A stretch of DNA of 64,000 nt. Source: Hydractinia symbiolongicarpus. Its lineage: Eukaryota; Cnidaria; Hydrozoa; Anthoathecata; Hydractiniidae. A model generated the notes under the pieces. The model made no database searches and was not told the DNA's origin. It was given only the letters and a program-made list of their open reading frames with translations. The stretch is from the NCBI RefSeq assembly GCF_029227915.1, contig NC_079880.1, positions 8,335,501 to 8,399,500 of the forward strand, read 5' to 3'. Position 1 is the stretch's first letter; the number at the start of each line of letters is the position of its first letter. This document shows, piece after piece, positions 61,101 to 64,000 of this stretch. Position numbers and translations under genes: made by a program.

Positions 61101-61372
61101 TCAATAACATAGTTTGAATGGGAACTTGTGTGAATTGGAGCAGATGGTGCACGAGTATGAACAACCGAACTGGTCGTTATAGCATTAAACAACTTTTCGT
61201 TTATGTTGTGGGAATGAACTTCTAATTTGTCATCATCAATAATTTGGGCAAGGCTGCGTCTCGAAGATGTTGTGCTAACACTGGGCTTTAAAACTGTCAA
61301 ACTTAAATTGCTTGTTTTCAAAAGCTTTTTGGCTTCTTCATATGACATGTTATCTATAGACTGTCCATTTAC
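52108..61372 (-). CDS. DLG5: DLG5-like scaffold protein, C-terminal part (14 exons, 901 aa; 5' end outside window)
   Basis: Minus-strand exons: 61372-60330, 59889-59730, 59398-59290, 57188-57158, 56286-56055, 55644-55542, 55455-55410, 55225-55043, 54917-54715, 54407-54267, 53969-53833, 53125-53016, 52728-52619, 52205-52108. The 2,706 nt keep frame. Order by window residue: end of a PDZ (VNGQSIDNMSYEEAKKLL), Ser-rich linker to ~347, PDZ (NPLGIIIRQGQSNGIFVV, ~350-437), PDZ (EPLGIGIIGGNSLGIYI, ~470-560), SH3 (GDSLYVRTLFDR, ~567-636), basic hook, guanylate kinase domain (~704-901; YVDYKL, KHCLLDINVEAMEKL, HPIVIFVKYKSPRHIK) ending TMWIVEG. DLG5 is a membrane-associated guanylate kinase at cell junctions, acting in polarity and Hippo/Wnt control. 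Its kinase-like domain binds proteins and is not catalytic. N-terminal CARD/coiled-coil and first PDZ exons lie beyond 64,000. The intron after the 59290 boundary is filled by a splice-site minisatellite. Confidence 0.93.
52339..52500. repeat. 53-bp tandem repeat (about 3 copies)
   Basis: Unit 'ttcaaggatatattcaaaat' + 'gcgacgtctgaccgttaaaa' + 'atgaaattcgcta', with few differences. Lies in the last DLG5-like intron. A further short duplication ('aaacatgtgac...ggtgtggggatgtggt') sits at 52,530-52,600. Confidence 0.8.
53180..53605. repeat. GACGA/ATAAAA-rich minisatellite
   Basis: Degenerate tandem units of about 21-27 bp built from AACAACATCAACGACGACGA and TAAAA, including a run of near-identical 21-mers (TTGACGACAATAAAAAAAACA) at 53,244-53,335. 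It lies in the DLG5-like intron between the exons at 53,833 and 53,125. Open frames here are repeat artefacts. Confidence 0.85.
57380..59310 (-). repeat. 54-bp minisatellite carrying an exon end and 5' splice site (~36 copies)
   Basis: On the minus strand each unit contains TTGTGCAATACAACCCTCAC-A|GTGAGT, that is the last 21 bases of the DLG5-like exon 59,398-59,290 (…VQYNPH) and its donor, followed by the first 27-33 intron bases. The array begins at that exon and fills most of the intron to 57,189. A 14-unit block (57,737-58,492) is repeated almost exactly at 58,493-59,248, a 756-bp higher-order repeat. As 54 is divisible by 3, both strands show open frames of about 650 codons (NNNNTKSSHTLTVRVVLH and LFVLFILCNTTLTVSVYE); neither is a gene. 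In the exon's own frame each unit has a TGA shortly after the donor. Confidence 0.93.
60200..60305. repeat. Dispersed repeat fragment
   Basis: 'gtagtgagacacacgtaacg...cgtagatttttccatgggcc' resembles 44,530-44,625 and the ends of repeat family A. In the DLG5-like intron just past the exon at 60,330. Confidence 0.4.
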
Positions 61373-61379
61373 CTAGAAA

Positions 61380-62199
61380 AGCAATTGATAACCTATTATA
61401 TTTCACATATTTATTGCAATAAACAAAATACGAAGTCATAAAAATTAACACTTAAATCTTAGAGACATGGGCAATTTTATAATAACAAAACTAATATATT
61501 GCCACTCTTAGTTGGTTCTGCTGTGTTCCCAGTTCTAGGGAACACAAATCAAATCCTGCTTGCTGCCAGAATATGTTAGCGTTGCACAAAGTACCTCTTC
61601 TTCTATATGACTATACTGATCATGAAATGTCTGGAGGTCTAATCAGGCAATCAGGGTGAATAATTTGCCAGTGAAGAATAGACACGCGGATGTGCTATGA
61701 AAAACTTTTATCTGCAAGCAATCCAAGATGTTGCATATGCATGACCTAACTGCACCATGTACCAGTTTTTACATGCAATGCAAAAAAATATGCTAGAACT
61801 GAGTCTTATTTCGTTGCACATTTCTCCAACATACTTTTTGCAACATTTATGTTTTTGACAATCAAAATGGTTTAAAATATTTCTCCATGTGACCTTACAT
61901 ATTTAAAAGTTTGTAAAAGTTTATTTACTGTACCAAGAAGATAGAAATTTTTTTTAAGGGAATTGAAGTGGTTTAATTTTGTAAATGACCACAAACGAAA
62001 TAAGTCCACAGGTTTAAATCAAAACACAAAATCTGCGAAATCCCCTAAAATAAAGTTTCTCCCTGAGTTTTAATATTCATTTGTATGCCAAATTTTAAAG
62101 TTTCGTATCTCTCAGAACAATGGATATTGGCTATTACGCTAAACTATCCTTATAAATTTCTATGGAATCGGGAAACTATAACTGACACGATTATGATTT
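61380..62199. other. DLG5-like intron, no exon recognised
   Basis: AT-rich sequence upstream of the first DLG5-like exon in the window. Apart from the SINE-like repeat I see no exon carrying the first half of the split PDZ, so it must lie beyond 64,000. Confidence 0.5.
61505..61615 (+). repeat. SINE-like dispersed repeat, copy 2
   Basis: Matches 15,728-15,855 ('cccagttctagggaac', 'atcaaatcctgcttgctgcc', 'agtacctcttcttctatatga'). In an upstream DLG5-like intron. Confidence 0.4.
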
Positions 62200-62200
62200 A

Positions 62201-62234
<34 letters not shown>
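62200..62234. repeat. (ATT)n tail of the LINE
   Basis: About 11 ATT units; read on the minus strand a (TAA)n 3' tail. A similar stretch at 2,165-2,211 could mark another LINE end. Confidence 0.6.
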
Positions 62235-62236
<2 letters not shown>

Positions 62237-62481
62237 CATATTTATACAGGTTTACATCTTCAGTATGATATAATATATCTGCACTGTTATCAACAAGTGA
62301 CCTGTTAAAACAAAAATAAACAAAGAGCCAATAATTGTTTTTTGTTTTTAAATAATATTTATAAAATTATGAATGTTAGAAAAAAAGAAAGAAAAGAAAA
62401 TAAGAATCAAATAGCAGACTAATTAGCAAAAATGGGAATTAGAAAAAAATTGAGATTAGGATTCAAACTAAGGTAATAGAC

Positions 62482-64000
62482 CTAGAACTCACTTTGTTTC
62501 AAAAACTTTTCAAAATTTATCATACTCTTTTCTCCCCTGATATTAGAGGGGAGACTATTAAAAACTAAAGCTCCTTTATAATACGTAAGATTCCGACCAG
62601 CTTCCGTCTTGATGCTAGGTAAGACTAATTTATATCTGTTTCCTCTGGTACTAATCGAATGGCTAACCAATTTGTAATTGCTGTCAACAGTAATATCTTT
62701 AACGGCTTTGAACACATCAATCACTACTTTCCATTTTCTTTGAGTGACAAATGTTGACCAATTCTTGCGGGTTTTGATGATGTGCTTAGCTCTTTTCAGT
62801 AATGACTCAAATTTTCCAAGCCATGTTTTACTCATTCCACCAAATATGTCGTAGCAGTAAAAGAACAGTGGATGGATCATTGAGTTAATGATGGTTTCAG
62901 CAACATTTGGAGAAATTTTGTAACGTATTTTATATAAAAGTTTGATGTGTGAGGTATACACTTGTATGTTTTTTTAAGGTGATAGTTCATGTTAAGGTGA
63001 GTATCCAGTTGAATCCCAAGGTATTCGTAATAATCTGGTTGGTTTATATCATTTTGATCGATCACAATACTGACAGAGGCTTGTGGTTTTCGGGACGCAA
63101 AGACGACAAATTCTGTTTTGCCCTTTTCTGGATCAAGATTTAGACAATTTTCCTTCATCCAATCGTGAATGATATTTGCATCCAAATTTATGCAATGTTC
63201 AATTTCATCTAACAACTTGCTTGATGAATATATGACTGTGTCATCAGCATACATTAATACTCGACAGTGTTTCAATTGGCACGGTAAGTCATTGATAAGA
63301 AGAATAAATAGCAATGGACCCAGAATGGAGCCTTGGGGTACACCATGCATCATATTTTCAGGATCTGAGTATGCTCCATCAATGAAAACAGGTTGACTTC
63401 GATTAAAAAGATAACTGCTTAACCAATCATTTTCAGTGCTAGTAATACCATAAAAAGGCAGTTTCTGGAGAAGGAAGCCATGGTTTACGGTATCAAAGGT
63501 CTTTCTCAAATCCATGAATAGAGCTTTGGTTGTCTTACTTTTATCCATATTGTATCTTATATCGTCAACAAGTGACTTAACCGCTTCACATGTAGATCTT
63601 TTTCGTCGAAAACCATATTGGTGCTCACTCAATAGATCTTGATTTTCTAAATAGATGACTTTAGACAACACATTTAGTATGGAAATGGGTCGGTAGTTAT
63701 CTATGTTTGAACGATCGCCAGATTTATGCAATGGTATTATTTTTGCAGATTTTTCATGGGTTGGAAATGTACCAGTTTCCAAACTCTTGTTTATTAAGAA
63801 CATGACAGGTTCAGCTAGATCGTTTGAGATGTCTTTAATTATCCTACCGTGGATAGTGTCAATACCAGCAGCTTTAGCTGTTTTACTCGATTTTAGTACT
63901 CTATTCACCTGATTAATTGTCACTGGTTGAAATTTAAATGATACATTCCTTTTATTAATCGTGCGTATATGATTACGTATGTTGAACAGTTTCCAAGTAA
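62482..64000 (-). pseudogene. LINE reverse transcriptase, frameshifted
   Basis: RT blocks in order on the minus strand: KSAKIIPLHKSGDRSNIDNYRPIS, YGFRRKRST, KALFMDLRKTFDTVNH, GVPQGSILGPLLFILLINDL, and the catalytic MYADDTV (about 63,239-63,253), then the thumb region. The frame breaks near 62,945-62,975, next to an A7 run; the C-terminal part (KLLYKIRYKISPNVAETI to the stop at 62,482) is in another frame. Ten or more residues usually present between SKVI and LENQDLLSEHQYG are missing near 63,650. The frame is still open at the window edge. Such damage makes the copy inactive, although the catalytic motif is kept. Confidence 0.8.

Larger units (their letters stand above)
62200..64000 (-). mobile_element. 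LINE (non-LTR retrotransposon), 5' end outside window
   Basis: Runs from a (TAA)n tail on the minus strand (62,200-62,234) through a 3' UTR into RT coding that continues past the window edge. It sits in an upstream intron of the DLG5-like gene, in the same orientation. It is a different family from the LINE at 32,903. Jockey/CR1-group affinity is suggested by the motifs but not proven. Confidence 0.8.

Overview
This window is eukaryotic, AT-rich and intron-rich. The gene content (a ZNF706-like protein, an OXR1/NCOA7-type TLDc protein, DLG5, and a THEG/SPMAP2 sperm protein) is animal. The BEL/Pao, pogo-like and LINE elements and the TTCGCGAA-type dispersed repeats suggest an invertebrate, possibly a cnidarian; that placement is inference. 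No prokaryotic feature is present.

Layout. (1) 1-2,750: decayed transposon debris. (2) 2,801-8,307 (+): a complete five-exon THEG/SPMAP2-like gene (264 aa). (3) 10,271-11,689 (-): a complete two-exon ZNF706-like gene (71 aa) whose intron is almost entirely a 21-bp minisatellite. (4) 16,751-24,226 (+): a full-length BEL/Pao retrotransposon with two 644-bp LTRs that look identical by eye, a 5-bp target duplication and one frame break in pol. (5) 25,301-48,631 (+): a complete OXR1/NCOA7-like gene (15 coding exons, 775 aa; LysM, GRAM-like, TLDc) with an 11.6-kb intron full of repeats and a truncated LINE. (6) 52,108-61,372 (-): the 3' part of a DLG5-like scaffold gene (14 exons, 901 aa in the window: end of a PDZ, two full PDZs, SH3, guanylate kinase domain), convergent with the OXR1-like gene. 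(7) 62,200-64,000 (-): a damaged LINE in an upstream DLG5 intron, running off the edge. Exon chains were built by hand from homology, GT-AG sites and phase; all four gene models keep frame from end to end.

The most striking pattern is that tandem repeats are built out of splice sites. The ZNF706-like intron is about 56 copies of a 21-bp unit made of the last 15 bases of exon 1 plus its 5' splice site. The DLG5 intron after the third PDZ carries about 36 copies of a 54-bp unit made of the last 21 bases of that exon, its GTGAGT donor and 27 more intron bases, with a 756-bp (14-mer) higher-order repeat. In the OXR1-like gene the pyrimidine tract, AG and first 27 bases of one exon are present three times in tandem. 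In the ZNF706-like case the repeat keeps frame and each unit encodes another Cys-x-x-Cys pair like the one in the zinc finger, so use of internal donors would lengthen the protein in 7-residue steps. Other arrays (21, 37, 40, 53, 56 bp and others) lie in or beside these genes. The long open frames seen inside the arrays are consequences of the repeats, not genes.

The genes do not form a pathway. They are ordinary unlinked housekeeping or tissue genes sharing a repeat-rich neighbourhood.
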